Positions 12,270 to 12,361 of a DNA stretch of 12,361 nucleotides are shown here, one piece after another. Each line of letters starts with the position of its first letter. Position 1 is the stretch's first letter. The notes beneath the pieces are model-generated. The model did no database searches. It was given only the letters and a program-made list of their open reading frames with translations, and had not been told where the DNA came from. Origin of the DNA: PWPS01 sp964573145 (lineage in GTDB: Bacteria > Patescibacteriota > Minisyncoccia > Minisyncoccales > PWPS01); the NCBI GenBank assembly GCA_964573145.1, contig CAZNIM010000021.1, positions 1 through 12,361 of the forward strand, read 5' to 3'. Position numbers and translations under genes: made by a program.

Positions 12270-12288
12270 TCTACTTACGATAAAACGA

Positions 12289-12361
12289 GGCCCCGTCGTC
12301 TAGCCCGGCCCAGGACGCCAGGTTCTCATCCTGGTAACAGGGGTTCAAATCCCCTCGGGGT
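12289..12361 (+). tRNA. tRNA-Glu (anticodon CTC), cut by the window end
   Basis: The cloverleaf is clear. The acceptor 5' strand is 12289-12295 (GGCCCCG), and the 3' strand begins at 12356. The D-arm starts GTC at 12298-12300 and closes with GAC. The anticodon arm is CCAGG-TTCTCAT-CCTGG, giving anticodon CTC that reads GAG. The T arm is AGGGG-TTCAAAT-CCCCT. The sequence is close to E. coli tRNA-Glu as I remember it. The last acceptor base, the discriminator base and any encoded CCA lie beyond the window. Confidence 0.95.

Noticed and set aside
12240..12288. A terminator between the Mur-like gene and tRNA-Glu.
   Set aside because: No stem with a T run is visible there. The stretch is instead explained by the tRNA promoter.

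Overview
The window looks like a chromosomal segment from a small-genome, low-GC bacterium, most likely of the Candidate Phyla Radiation (Patescibacteria, perhaps Parcubacteria). That placement is an inference. It rests on a Clp-like AAA+ ATPase with N-terminal membrane helices next to a tiny membrane protein, a PP2C-like/transmembrane/propeller protein, a very short mraZ-rsmH-ftsL-ftsI cluster, and mostly weak or absent Shine-Dalgarno sequences. TAA, TAG and TGA all end recognisable genes, so TGA is not recoded in the way known for Gracilibacteria/SR1. I see no insertion sequence, CRISPR array or phage gene.

Layout. (1) 1-1243: an L10 autoregulatory leader, rplJ, rplL with an unusual K/E-rich N-terminal extension, and a strong terminator that lies inside the 3' end of the convergent gene. 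(2) 1188-3452, minus strand: a 754-residue protein with a degenerate PP2C-like N-terminus, a long basic linker, one membrane helix, a coiled coil and a beta-rich C-terminal region. A divergent promoter pair separates it from (3), an Hsp20 chaperone gene with its own promoter and terminator. (4) 4104-4504: a pocket of two small genes, a 31-residue single-helix peptide (+) and a 48-residue Asp/Glu/Trp protein (-). The second has perfect consensus -35 and -10 boxes, and both converge on one bidirectional terminator. (5) 4505-8246: a three-gene operon, made of a small integral membrane protein, a membrane-anchored double AAA+ ATPase and a membrane-anchored extracytoplasmic protein. (6) 8253-12239: the division and wall cluster mraZ-rsmH-ftsL-ftsI plus a truncated Mur-ligase-like gene. 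Its promoter is overlaid by helically phased GTGG repeats, the expected MraZ operator. (7) A tRNA-Glu(CTC) with an extended -10 promoter runs off the end of the window.

How they work together. rplJ and rplL build the ribosomal stalk and are probably controlled by L10 binding its own leader. The mraZ cluster couples a repressor, 16S rRNA methylation and septal peptidoglycan synthesis. The strongest candidate for an undescribed system is the operon at 4505-8197. Its ATPase keeps a full second nucleotide-binding site, but its first site is degraded and both canonical aromatic pore loops are missing. It therefore looks like a membrane-bound AAA+ machine that does something other than classical ClpP-coupled threading. 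The 48-residue acidic protein is the second most interesting item.
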